Notes: a model not told the origin generated them from the letters alone. Counted from the stretch's first letter, positions 1-8,082 are shown. The stretch: 10,633 nt of DNA from Xanthobacteraceae bacterium (GCA_030043175.1 JASHYD010000291.1:1-10633), one strand, 5' to 3'. Translations and numbers: made by a program.

Positions 1-84
1 CTTAGCAAAAAATCAGAGACAGCGGCACGCGCTCCTGACACGGCCAGAGTGCGAGCGCCCGGTGCCGGGGACAGGAGAATCAGA

Positions 85-1335
85 GTGGCACCTCAACCAG
101 GTAGCGCGTGGAGCGCTCTCGTCCACAAAAATGGGACGGCGGAGTTCACGGCCGCCTTCTCGCCCGACGTTGTCTTGGAGACATCGGTCATGAAGGCGCC
201 GTGCGTCGGCGTCGATCTCGTCAGCGCGTTCTTCGCCGCAACGACGAAGATGTACGACCGTCTGGATTTCACGCACGAGATCATCGATGGCCAGAAGACG
301 GTCTTAGAATGGCAGGGACAGGCCTTCGGCGCCGCCATCGCCGGATCGACGATCGTGACGCGCAACGATTCCGGCCTCATCGAGAACATTCGTCTGTATC
401 ACCGGCCGTACTGCGCCGTCCTTGAGTTCTCCACGGAGTTGGCCAAGCGGCTGGCCGGTGAGCAAAGCTGGAGAAACCATACGCATCTGACGGCACCGAC
501 CCGTTTCGTCGACGCGAACGGGGTCCGGTACGCATACCGGCGCTTCGGATCAAACGAGGGCACCCCGCTCATCTTTCTTCCGCATTACCGCGCCGGTATG
601 GATCACTGGGACCCCGCGGTCACCGACGGATTTGCCGCGACCCGACCCGTGATCTTGTTCGACAACGCCGGGGTGGCGGGTTCAAGCGGCGAAACGCCCG
701 ACACCATGGAAGCAATGGCCGACAACGTCGCTAACTTTGTTGGCGCGCTCGGTGTTTCGACGGTTGATGTTCTCGGACATTCGATCGGCGGATATATTGC
801 CCAAACCATGGCACTTCGCCATCCAGAAACTGTCAGACGCCTTATTCTTGCGGGCACCGGACCTCGCGGCGGCGAGCCGTCGAATGATACAAAGGTGCGG
901 GAGTGGGCGGATTCGACAGATCCGCAGACCGGACAGAGCTCGCTCGATGCCTTCCTCTACTTGTTCTTTCGTCCTTCGCCGATGAGCCAGGCTGCAGGGA
1001 GAGCGTTTTGGGAGCGGCGGCATCTGCGGAAGCAAGATGCTGATCGGGCAAGCACGCCGCAGACCATGGCAGCCCAAAGAGCGGCCATCGTGGGGTGGGG
1101 CAGGGTCAACGGCGATCGCTACGCGGAGATCGAAAACATCAAACAACCGACTCTAGTCGTGAATGGAAATCATGACATCATGATTCCCACGATCAATTCC
1201 TTCAATCTTTCGCGGCGAATCCCTCAAGCTCAATTGATCATCTATCCCGACTCTGGACATGGCGCGCTGTTTCAATTTCCGGAGCTGTTTGTAGCTCATG
1301 GGGCGATGTTTTTAGACGGCCCGATCGGATCGTAG
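85..1335 (+). CDS. NTF2-like (SnoaL-type) domain fused to alpha/beta hydrolase
   Basis: The product is a 416-residue two-domain protein. Residues about 7-125 look like an NTF2/SnoaL-like cone-fold domain (AWSALVHKNG, then PCVGVDLVSAFFAAT, then IRLYHRPYCAVL). Residues about 138-416 are an alpha/beta hydrolase. The nucleophile elbow GHSIGG gives Ser233, NGNHD gives Asp364 and DSGHG gives His392, so the catalytic triad is complete. I chose the GTG at 85 because AGGAG at 73-77 sits 7 nt upstream. The frame is also open from a GTG at 49, but that codon has no Shine-Dalgarno sequence and would add 12 residues. There is no signal peptide, so the protein is probably cytoplasmic. The family acts on esters, lactones or similar bonds, and the substrate cannot be read from the sequence. 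The next gene, 3 nt downstream, is a broken paralogue of the hydrolase domain, so the pair probably arose by tandem duplication or co-inheritance. The fold calls are firm; the physiological role is unknown. Confidence 0.88.
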   Translation: MAPQPGSAWSALVHKNGTAEFTAAFSPDVVLETSVMKAPCVGVDLVSAFFAATTKMYDRLDFTHEIIDGQKTVLEWQGQAFGAAIAGSTIVTRNDSGLIENIRLYHRPYCAVLEFSTELAKRLAGEQSWRNHTHLTAPTRFVDANGVRYAYRRFGSNEGTPLIFLPHYRAGMDHWDPAVTDGFAATRPVILFDNAGVAGSSGETPDTMEAMADNVANFVGALGVSTVDVLGHSIGGYIAQTMALRHPETVRRLILAGTGPRGGEPSNDTKVREWADSTDPQTGQSSLDAFLYLFFRPSPMSQAAGRAFWERRHLRKQDADRASTPQTMAAQRAAIVGWGRVNGDRYAEIENIKQPTLVVNGNHDIMIPTINSFNLSRRIPQAQLIIYPDSGHGALFQFPELFVAHGAMFLDGPIGS

Positions 1336-1338
1336 CCG

Positions 1339-1800
1339 ATGACGGCGATCAACAAGCCTTCAACGAACATCAAAAGCAATGTGAATGCGCCAACACAATT
1401 CGTCGAAGCTGGAGACAATCGATATGCCTGTCGGCGATTTGGTACGGGGTCGGCGCAGCCCCTTCTGTTTCTTCAGCACTTCACGGGGACACTCGACAAT
1501 TGCGATTTTGAGGGCAAGGGAGCGGGAAGGCATCCTGTTCGACAGCGCCGGGGTGGGCCGATCAAGCGGCAAAGTCCCTCGCACGGTCGGAGCATGGCGA
1601 CACACGCATCGTCGTTTCTCGATGCGCTTGGACTGATGACCTGCGACGTGCTCGGCTACTCGCTGGACGGCATTGCCCAGCAGATGGTACAGGATCGACC
1701 GTCCATCTTTCGGAAGATGATCCTCGTTGCTACCGCGCCGCGGGGCGGCGAGGCTATCATGCATCTTGAGAAGCCATCTCTCGCGGTCTCACCTCAATGA
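1339..1800 (+). pseudogene. Frameshifted, truncated alpha/beta hydrolase (paralogue of the upstream gene)
   Basis: The frame starting at ATG 1339 encodes 153 residues that align with the hydrolase half of the gene at 85-1335: APTQFVEAGDNRYACRRFG against APTRFVDANGVRYAYRRFG, and ILVATAPRGGE against ILAGTGPRGGE. Between about 1500 and 1590 the homologous sequence jumps to the next frame, where GILFDSAGVGRSSGKVP matches VILFDNAGVAGSSGETP. It returns to the first frame at MATHASSFLDALG. The nucleophile elbow is altered to GYSLDG, with one residue missing after it. After LEKPSLA the homology seems to move to another frame again (SHLND, near 1786), and the frame ends at 1800. The cap, the catalytic Asp and the catalytic His are all missing, so no working hydrolase can be made. 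Divergence from the upstream gene is high, so this is an old paralogue and not a recent copy. Sequencing error could explain one indel but hardly all of these changes together. Confidence 0.8.
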
Positions 1801-1833
1801 CGAAGTACCAGAGCAACCAGCTGGGTCAGGGAC

Positions 1834-1852
1834 GCGAGCGACTTTAGCTCGC
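1834..1852 (+). repeat. Inverted repeat, 6-bp stem, upstream of the Mo-hydroxylase genes
   Basis: GCGAGC at 1834-1839 and GCTCGC at 1847-1852 pair perfectly around a 7-nt loop, about 55 nt before the start of the small subunit. No T-run follows, so it is not a standard terminator. It could be an operator half-site pair, a leader hairpin, or chance in GC-rich DNA. Confidence 0.3.
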
Positions 1853-1907
1853 CAGTCGTGAAGTTCCGGGCTCGGCCCACGGCTCTAAATTAAGGAGGAT
1901 TGAAACA

Positions 1908-2366
1908 ATGCGATTTGCCATCAGAGTCAACGGAAACATACACCGCGTCGACGTCGACGCCGATACGCCGCTACTTTGGGTGCTGCGCGATGTGCTCGGC
2001 ATGACCGGAACCAAGTTCGGCTGCGGCATGGCTCTGTGCGGCGCCTGCACCGTGCACATCGACCAAGTCCCAGTACGGTCTTGCATCACCAGCATCGACA
2101 GCATTGGCAATTCCGAAATCACCACGATCGAGGCGATCGCCTCAACGCCCGCGGGAGCCAAAATCCAGAAAGCTTGGCTCGATCGCGAAGTTGTTCAGTG
2201 CGGCTATTGCCAATCCGGCCAGATCATGTCGGCCTCGGCGCTGCTCGCAAGCAATCCTCATCCTGCCGACGCCGATATCGATGACGCGATGGCAGGCAAC
2301 ATCTGCCGCTGCGGCACCTACGTCCGCATCCGCGAAGCGATCAAACAAGCAGCACGGGGAGAGTGA
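1908..2366 (+). CDS. (2Fe-2S) small subunit of xanthine-oxidase-family molybdenum hydroxylase (IorA-like)
   Basis: The 152-residue product has the normal length and layout of the iron-sulfur subunit of isoquinoline 1-oxidoreductase-type enzymes. The N-terminal plant-ferredoxin-type [2Fe-2S] site is Cys39, Cys44, Cys47 and Cys59 (FGCGMALCGACTVHID, then VRSC). The C-terminal four-helix-bundle [2Fe-2S] site is Cys98 and Cys101 (CGYCQSGQ) with Cys133 and Cys135 (NICRCGTY). Both clusters are complete. The subunit carries electrons from the molybdenum centre to an external acceptor. It has no signal peptide of its own, so it is probably exported in complex with its Tat-dependent partner. The start is well set: AAGGAGG at 1892-1898, with a 9-nt spacer to the ATG. 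Its stop is 2 nt before the ATG of the large subunit, so the two genes form one transcription unit. The family call is strong; the substrate is not known. Confidence 0.95.
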   Translation: MRFAIRVNGNIHRVDVDADTPLLWVLRDVLGMTGTKFGCGMALCGACTVHIDQVPVRSCITSIDSIGNSEITTIEAIASTPAGAKIQKAWLDREVVQCGYCQSGQIMSASALLASNPHPADADIDDAMAGNICRCGTYVRIREAIKQAARGE

Positions 2367-2368
2367 GC

Positions 2369-4543
2369 ATGAAACCCGATCGCTTCACGCTTCAATCAAC
2401 CGATGCTGGTTTCTCTCGGCGCTCATTCCTGTGGGCCACGGCCGCAGGCGGAGGGTTGATGTTCGGCTTGCGCTTACCCTTTGAGGGGGGCGATGCCGAG
2501 GCGGCAGACGATTTTGAGCCAAACGCCTTTGTCCGCTTGGGCAGCGACGGACAAATTACGCTCACCATGCCCTACGTTGAGATGGGCCAAGGGACCTACA
2601 CTTCCATACCGATGCTGATCGCCGAAGAATTGGAAGTCGATCTCAATCAGGTACGACTGGAACACGCGCCGCCCAACGAAAGGCTCTACAAAAACCCGCT
2701 ACTTGGCGTGCAAGCGACCGGCAATTCGAACGCGATACGCGGAGCTTGGCTGCCGCTGCGCCAAGCTGGAGCCGCTGCCCGAACGATGCTTATCGTGGCA
2801 GCGGCCAATCGCTGGAATGTCGATCCGGCTTCCTGTCGCGCGCAAAGCGGTGAAGTACTACACCCGCCGACATCGAGACGCATCAAGTACGGCGAACTGG
2901 TCGCTGGTGCTTCCCGAATGCCCGTGCCCGATAAGATTGCGCTCAAACAGCCGCAGGATTTCAAACTCATTGGTACGCGGGCCAAACGCCTGGACGCGCC
3001 GGCGAAGGTCAACGGAACGGCGGTCTACGGCATTGACGTGCGGCCGGCTGGCGTGAAGATCGCGACGCTTGCGCAATCGCCGGTGTTCGGCGGACGCGTG
3101 AAAAGCGTCGGCGACGCAGCAGCCAAGGCGGTCCAAGGTGTGCGCCAGATCATTCGGCTCGACGACACCGTCGCGGTCGTTGCCGACCATATGGGCGCCG
3201 CGAGGAAAGGGCTCGAGGCGCTGAAAATCGAATGGGACGACGGGCCACATGCCAAGCTTGCGACCGAGGACATCGCACGGGAACTGGAGCAGGCGGTGCT
3301 CAATCCCGGTGCCGTTGCCGAGAACATCGGCGACGCCGACGCCGCCATGGAGCGCGCCGTTACCAAGGTCGAGGCGAACTACCATCTACCCTTCCTCGCC
3401 CACGCGACCATGGAGCCCATGAATTGTACGGTTCATGTGCGCCGGGACGGCTGCGAGGTCTGGGTCGGCAACCAGGTCATCCCGCGCGCCCAGGCAACGG
3501 CCGCGCAGGTTACGGGGCTGCCGTTGGATAGGGTTGTCGTACACAATCACCTGCTCGGCGGCGGCTTTGGTCGGCGGCTGGAAATCGATGGCGTCACGCG
3601 CGCCGTCGAGATCGCTCGGCAGGTCGAAGGGCCGGTGAAGGTCGTGTGGACGCGGGAGGAGGACATCCAGCATGACATGTACCGGCCTTATTGGTTCGAT
3701 CGAATGTCTGGTGGTCTCGATGAAAAAGGGGCCCCGATCGCGTGGAAGCATCGCTTCGCCGGCTCTTCCGTTGTGGCGCGCTGGGCTCCTCCCATATTTC
3801 AAAACGGCCTCGACGCCGACACTACCGAAGCTGCGATAGATCTCGCCTACGCGCTGCCGAACAAGCGCGTGGAGTATGTGCGCGTCGAGCCGCCGGGCAT
3901 CCCGACGGCGTTCTGGCGCAGTGTCGGCCCCTCACATAACGTCTTCGTGGTCGAAAGCTTTATGGACGAACTGGCAGCGGCGGCGAAGCAGGACGCCGTT
4001 GCCTATCGACTTGCGCTCCTCGACCAATCGCCGCGTGCGAAGGCGGTGCTCGCGCTCGCCGCGGAAAAAGCCGGCTGGGGAGCGCCGCTGCCAGCACGGG
4101 TCGGCCGCGGCGTCTCGCTCCAGCACGCCTTCGCGACCTACATGGCGCAAGTCGCCGAGGTCGAAGTTTCGAAAAGCGGTGCTGTACGCGTGCGCCGCGT
4201 CATATGCGCCGTCGATTGCGGAACCGTTGTCAATCCGGACACCGTGCAGGCCCAAATTCAAGGCGCAATCAATTTCGGGATAACGGCCGCACTTTATGGC
4301 GAGATCACGCTGAAAAACGGTCGTGTCGAGCAAACCAATTTCGACACTTATCAGATGCTGCGCATCAACGAGGCCCCGATCATCGAAATCTACATTGTTC
4401 CGAGCTCAGAATCGCCTGGCGGGATGGGTGAATGCGGGACGTCAGCGATCGTTCCAGCGGTTGCGAACGCGGTTTTTGCGGCGACCGGCAAGAGGCTGCG
4501 TAAAATGCCGATCAATGCCGCGGTATTGAAGGAGCCCTCGTGA
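2369..4543 (+). CDS. Tat-exported molybdopterin-binding subunit of Mo hydroxylase (IorB-like)
   Basis: The 724-residue product is the catalytic subunit of an IorAB-type aldehyde or N-heterocycle oxidoreductase. A twin-arginine signal is present at residues 16-36 (SRRSFLWATAAGGG, Arg17-Arg18), implying folded export to the periplasm with the small subunit. Molybdopterin-binding features of the family are visible: HATMEPMN (345-352), GGGFGRR (397-403), FWRSVGPSHNVF (515-526) and the C-terminal GMGE containing the putative catalytic Glu688. Residue 689 is Cys, where Pro is common in relatives. I prefer the ATG at 2369, which has GGGGAGAG at 2356-2363 in front. A GTG at 2363 is in frame and would add two residues, but it overlaps the purine stretch. 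The protein appears full length and undamaged. Relatives oxidise aldehydes, isoquinoline or nicotinate and usually pass electrons to cytochromes. No cytochrome or Mo-insertion (XdhC-like) gene lies next to it, so partners must be encoded elsewhere. Confidence 0.94.
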   Translation: MKPDRFTLQSTDAGFSRRSFLWATAAGGGLMFGLRLPFEGGDAEAADDFEPNAFVRLGSDGQITLTMPYVEMGQGTYTSIPMLIAEELEVDLNQVRLEHAPPNERLYKNPLLGVQATGNSNAIRGAWLPLRQAGAAARTMLIVAAANRWNVDPASCRAQSGEVLHPPTSRRIKYGELVAGASRMPVPDKIALKQPQDFKLIGTRAKRLDAPAKVNGTAVYGIDVRPAGVKIATLAQSPVFGGRVKSVGDAAAKAVQGVRQIIRLDDTVAVVADHMGAARKGLEALKIEWDDGPHAKLATEDIARELEQAVLNPGAVAENIGDADAAMERAVTKVEANYHLPFLAHATMEPMNCTVHVRRDGCEVWVGNQVIPRAQATAAQVTGLPLDRVVVHNHLLGGGFGRRLEIDGVTRAVEIARQVEGPVKVVWTREEDIQHDMYRPYWFDRMSGGLDEKGAPIAWKHRFAGSSVVARWAPPIFQNGLDADTTEAAIDLAYALPNKRVEYVRVEPPGIPTAFWRSVGPSHNVFVVESFMDELAAAAKQDAVAYRLALLDQSPRAKAVLALAAEKAGWGAPLPARVGRGVSLQHAFATYMAQVAEVEVSKSGAVRVRRVICAVDCGTVVNPDTVQAQIQGAINFGITAALYGEITLKNGRVEQTNFDTYQMLRINEAPIIEIYIVPSSESPGGMGECGTSAIVPAVANAVFAATGKRLRKMPINAAVLKEPS

Positions 4544-4573
4544 GCGAACAGGGATATAGACAAGTGACAAGCG

Positions 4574-4590
4574 TTCTTCCTTGGGAAGAA
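4574..4590 (+). repeat. Perfect 7-bp inverted repeat after the Mo-hydroxylase genes
   Basis: TTCTTCC (4574-4580) and GGAAGAA (4584-4590) are perfect complements around a 3-nt loop, 31 nt after the stop of the large subunit. The position suits a transcript end, but the stem is not GC-rich and no U-tract follows, so an intrinsic terminator is only a weak possibility. It could instead stabilise the 3' end of the mRNA. Confidence 0.35.
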
Positions 4591-4680
4591 TCCTTTGGAT
4601 GATGGCGATCGATAGGGATGAAACTCATCGGTCTTGTTGCCTTGGATCTTTCGACGCTTTTCCAAGTCGAGATGGGCCCC

Positions 4681-4699
4681 AAGCATTCGTGGAATGCTT
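4681..4699 (+). repeat. Perfect 8-bp inverted repeat
   Basis: AAGCATTC (4681-4688) and GAATGCTT (4692-4699) pair perfectly around GTG. It lies in the roughly 190-nt stretch between the Mo-hydroxylase genes and the broken efflux adaptor, in which I see no gene. No T-run follows. It may be an operator-like palindrome or a mobile-element scar. Confidence 0.35.
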
Positions 4700-4734
4700 A
4701 TTGGACCCGAGCGGCTAACGAGCAACCGAGGAAC

Positions 4735-5515
4735 ATGATCAAGAGGTCCGACGAGAGGAAAATGTTGCACATCGTTGGGGCTTCAGGTTGGCCAGCTGCC
4801 TTGGCGGGCCTGATTTGTGTGGTCAGCACCGCGAGCTGCGGTGCGCAGGGCGTGCCGGCGCCCGTCGGTGGTTCCGGTGGTCAGTCGCGAGATCGTGGAC
4901 ACGGCGAGTTTCATCGGCCGAATCGTCGCAATCGATAAGATGGATATCGTCGCGCGGGTACCGGTTTTCATCGAACGACGCTTTTTCACGGAAGGCCAGT
5001 TGGTCAAGACAGGCGATCTGCTGTTCAGGATCGAGCAGGCGACATACAAGGCTGCCGTCGAGTAGCAAGAAGCGAATCTGGCCAAGGCTCGGGCGACGGA
5101 CACCAACGCTGCGGTGCAACTCGAGCGCGGCAAGGAACTTGTCCGTGGTCAGAACATTCCGCAATCGACGTTCGATCAGCGGGCGGCCGATGCGGGCACG
5201 GCGAAGGCCGAGGTGCTGGTAGCGGAGGCCGCACTGAAGCAAGCCCAAATCAATCTGGACTACACCGAGATCCATGCCCCGATAGATGGGAGAATTGGGC
5301 TCGCGAATCATACGGTCGGCAACCTGGTCGGGCCATCATCTGGCATCCATTGTCAGCCAGGACCCGATCTACGTGATCTTTCAGGCAACCGAACGCGACA
5401 TCCTCGAATATAAGCGCAGGTTGGCCGCAGATAGCGGCCAAAGTCCGCATGTTGTGGTTCACATCAAGCTTCCCGATGGCACAATCTATCCCGAACCGAA
5501 TCCGCCATATCTGCA
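4735..5515 (+). pseudogene. Degenerate RND-type efflux periplasmic adaptor (HlyD/MexA-like)
   Basis: Read across frames, this is the N-terminal half to two thirds of a membrane fusion protein. A signal or lipoprotein-like start (MIKRSD... to VVSTASCGAQ) runs from ATG 4735 or 4762. Near 4855-4862 the frame changes to one carrying the first lipoyl half (GRIVAIDKMDIVARV, FFTEGQLVKTGDLLFRIEQA). An in-frame TAG at 5063-5065 stands where a Gln or Lys codon would be expected. The same frame then goes on with the alpha-helical hairpin (AQLERGKELVRGQN-like, TFDQRAADAGTAKAE) and the second lipoyl half (AQINLDYTEIHAPIDGRIG). Near 5335-5340 the frame changes again to LASIVSQDPIYVIFQATERD and IKLPDGTIYPEPN, after which homology fades near 5515. 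The C-terminal beta-barrel end is lost, and no inner-membrane transporter gene follows. In the family this protein bridges an RND pump and an outer-membrane channel in the periplasm. Two frame changes, a stop and the lost end make this a true pseudogene. Confidence 0.85.
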
Positions 5516-5825
5516 AATGCCCATGACGTCGCGCCCGATAGTGGACTGCAGGCCCGGGCGGACAAAGCAGCCTCCGCTCCGGCCGGGGGCGATGGTCTGT
5601 TCGGCAGTGGAACGCGAGCGTACAGAATGGCGGAGCGTTGGGGCACACCTTACATGGGGGCCGACGCGCACCGTGTCTCGGATTCAACCGCCGAAACAGC
5701 TTGAAGAGTACGCGGACGGGCAGCAGGAAAGTTGGGCTTCATCAGATCCAAGGGCTGCCGTGGTTAGCGAGCCCGCCCCCCGGCACGATCATGTGACGTA
5801 CGGATGATGGATCAATGTCGCATTC
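5516..5825. other. Stretch with no supportable gene
   Basis: Between the last recognisable adaptor homology and the convergent hydrolase there are about 310 nt. The adaptor frame runs on open to a TGA near 5807, and a second + frame is open from about 5498 to 5705. Neither gives a protein I recognise, and neither has a start site. It is probably the decayed end of the adaptor gene. I see no strong terminator between the converging units. Confidence 0.4.
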
Positions 5826-6449
5826 CTATTTGTTCAAGCCCATCGTCGGAGATGGACCCGGCGGCGCCGTCGCAAGCGCCGCCGCGGCGGCCGGCGGCGA
5901 TCCGTTGATCATGCGGTCGGTCCCGACCGCAGTGCTGGTATCGACAAATCCCCTCGTCACGAAGCTCGTCACATCCGCCGGGTACTCCACGGGATTGTCC
6001 GTGTGGATGAAATGCCCGGTGTCGGGATAGATCTTTAGGATTGGCGTGTTGCCTGCGAGCGTCATCCGCCTGTCGAACGGGGTGATGATGTCGCGGCCGA
6101 GGTCACTCAATCCGTCGAACGCGGTGCGCCAGGGGATGAACGGATCCTTGTTGCCGAACGCCAAGAAGATCGGCGCCTTGATGTCGGTGAGCTGACGATT
6201 GAGGTTTTTAGGGTCATCCTTCTGCAGCTCGGACACCATCGTATAAATGTCGAAGATGAAGACGTCGGCCCATTGCTCGAGCTCCTTCGGATTGCCCTTG
6301 ATCAGGCCGACCCGCTGATCGGCGTAGAAGCGGGCATACTCGCTGTCCTTCATGAAGTAGCCGCTCTTGGCCTGATAAACCGCACCGGTCTGCGGGTCGC
6401 GCTTTTTGAAATAGAAGAACTCGCGGACATTTTGGTCGGTCCGCGTCAA
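5826..6449 (-). pseudogene. 3' piece of a split double alpha/beta hydrolase (end of the second hydrolase domain)
   Basis: This frame encodes 207 residues with the missing C-terminal half of the second hydrolase domain begun in the piece at 6446-8053. It has the lid region (MKDSEYARFYADQR, IFDIYTMVSELQ), the acid residue in FGNKDPFIP (Asp102) and the catalytic His in DTGHFIHTDNP (His146), then a low-complexity Ala/Pro tail (PPAAAAALATAPPGPSP). Its apparent start is only a TTG at 6447-6449 overlapping the TGA of the upstream piece. Meaningful reading continues upstream of that codon (KQTWDQTGILAAEL) to about 6490, so this is a continuation and not a separate gene. One lost base, between the AA and TGG seen on the - strand near 6490, would restore a single protein. 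If the indel is a sequencing error, the locus is one intact C-terminus. Confidence 0.78.
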
Positions 6450-8053
6450 CTCGGCCGCCAGGATACCAGTCTGGTCCCAGGTCTGCTTCCATTGTCGAAG
6501 TCGCGCGCGAAGGATGGGTCGAACAGCGGCGCGGTTTTGCCGGGCGCGATCATCACTTCGCGCGGATACTCCTCAAGCCCCGTCGGCGCTTCGAGCGCAA
6601 GCCCCTCGACCGCTTCAGGCCAGGTGAGCGCGTAGCCCAGCACGAGTTGGCCGCCCAGGGAGTGGCCGAGATAGACGGCACGCTTGACGCCACGCTGGTT
6701 GACGACGAGGTTGTGCACCACCTCGCGCATGTCCTGCATGGTGCGCGCCGGGCTCTTGTCGAGATTGCCGGGTCCCGACATGCCGTAATGCGGCAGATCG
6801 GGCGCGACCACACGAATGCCACTACGCAACGCATATTGCATGATGTTGCCGTAATGGCCAGCGAACGTGCCCTTTCCATGGATGATGATGAGCACCTTCG
6901 GATTCTTGTCGGTGCCGGCATATTCGTCCATGTAACCGATCTGCCAGGTCGTGCCGGTGCTGTCGTTGATGTTGGCGTATCTTACCGGGTAGGGGTAGGT
7001 CACAAACTCCTTCCAGAACGATTTCTTGGGATCGATATTGGTAGCGACTCCCGGGACCCGGTAGTTTTTATCGATAAATTGCTGCGCCGTGTCGATCCGG
7101 TCGACATCATTCATGAAAGCGACGAATCTCGGATCGTTCTTCTTGTGGTTGATGAACGAGAACACGCCGTAATGCGCGATCGGACTCTCTTCGGAGATCA
7201 GCTCGGCGCCCGGCACCCGCTCCACGGCGCGCTCGGCAAGCTTGAAGTTCAGCCAAAGGTCGTTGGTGATATGCATCACCAGAGTTCGCGCTCGAATCCG
7301 CCAGAGGTCGGCGTTGATGTTATGGGTCTCGCCGGCTCTGTTACGCCACATGAGGTCGACCGCATCGAACAGCTTGGCGCGGTTGATCACGCTGCTGGAG
7401 GCCTTCGCGTTCGGCGAATCCCAGTAGAAGATGTCAGGCTGCACCGAAGCAAAATTCTGCGTCGTTCGGTAGGCGAAGTCATAGCCCGTCAGCGACAGCA
7501 CCGACCAGCCGAAGGCGAGGCCCTGGAGCGGGTGCTTTTCTTTCGGGAGGTTGTAGTAGTCGCCCTTGGTGGCCTGCCAGACCGGATCGGACTCAATCGC
7601 CGCCGACATCAGCTGGAAAGTCCAGTTACCGACGGGGTCTTCGGCATCCGATTGGGTAGTCCCACCGATCGGCATCAACGCGCCCATGAAATCCGGATGC
7701 ATCACACCCCAGACATAAGCCTGCGTACCGCCCATGGATACGCCGGTTACCAGCGCCGCGTGCGTGACCTTCAACTCGTCGCGCAGCATGCGGTAGTTCG
7801 CTTGCACCATGTCGAAATAGCTGTACAGCGGAAACTTGATGCCGAGTCCGTCGGAAGGCTTGCTCGCACCCCAGGTGCCGAGTGAATCGAACATAATAAC
7901 GTAATAGCGGTCGGTGTCGTCATCGAAATCCCATCCTGGCAGTGGATAACCGAGCGAGCGTTCTGGTTTTTTGACCTTACGCCGTGCCGGCGGGTGGCGA
8001 CGAGAGCAAAGCTGCGACGACGCCCTCGGGCCTGTGAATGCCTTCACATACAT
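6446..8053 (-). pseudogene. 5' piece of a double alpha/beta hydrolase: MetX-like domain plus start of a second hydrolase
   Basis: The frame encodes 535 residues. Residues about 38-330 resemble the MetX/homoserine O-acetyltransferase-like hydrolases (FDDDTDRYYVIMFDSLG, SKPSDGLGIKFP), with nucleophile Ser106 in GVSMGG, Asp265 in HITNDLW and His294 in PIAHYG. Residues about 385-520 begin a second hydrolase, with oxyanion-type HGKGTF (392-397) and Ser465 in GHSLGG. The reading frame fails after DPSFARDFDN, near 6490, and the rest of domain two is in the piece at 5826-6449. The 5' end is also suspect. The family normally has a further N-terminal strand with an HG oxyanion motif, and exported members have a signal peptide, but here residues 1-35 are unrelated Arg/Pro-rich sequence. 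The ATG at 8053 lies just beside a CRP-type palindrome that seems to serve the divergent gene. I infer a 5'-truncated, frameshifted gene. The domain calls are firm; the substrate is unknown. Confidence 0.8.
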
Positions 8054-8082
8054 CGTGCGTTTGCATCAACATAATGCAGGCG
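8033..8082 (+). promoter_or_regulatory. CRP/FNR-type class II promoter, copy A (upstream of MBL-fold gene)
   Basis: TGTGAATGCCTTCACA at 8033-8048 is a perfect TGTGA-N6-TCACA palindrome, the known CRP consensus. A -10-like hexamer CATAAT lies at 8070-8075. If transcription starts at 8082, the palindrome centre (8040.5) is at -41.5, the standard class II activator position. The same arrangement, with extra matching bases (GCGTTTGC at 8057-8064, CAGGCGT at 8077-8083), recurs at 9966-10016. The palindrome itself is symmetric, but the -10 and the flanking matches point to + strand transcription towards the gene at 8307. The predicted leader is about 225 nt. The regulator is inferred to be a CRP/FNR-family activator; no regulator gene is in the window. 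Confidence 0.6.

Noticed and set aside
4540..4602. Short GTG-started frame overlapping the Mo-hydroxylase stop (VSEQGYRQVTSVLPWEESFG)
   Set aside because: It has only 20 codons and no recognisable similarity; the overlap is probably incidental.
5498..5705. + strand frame reading GLFGSGTRAYRMAERWGTPY
   Set aside because: It is open for about 70 codons but lacks a start site and any recognised homology. It could be a relic, but cannot be supported.
6446..6449. ATGA-like overlap suggesting two translationally coupled hydrolase genes
   Set aside because: The supposed start is TTG, and homologous reading in the downstream frame continues upstream of it to about 6490, so a frame change inside one gene is the simpler explanation.
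6647..7885. Long + strand open frame of 412 codons
   Set aside because: It lies antisense to the hydrolase pieces, whose frame carries clear motifs (GVSMGG, GHSLGG). The + frame has no motif or ribosome site and is a shadow of GC-rich codon use.
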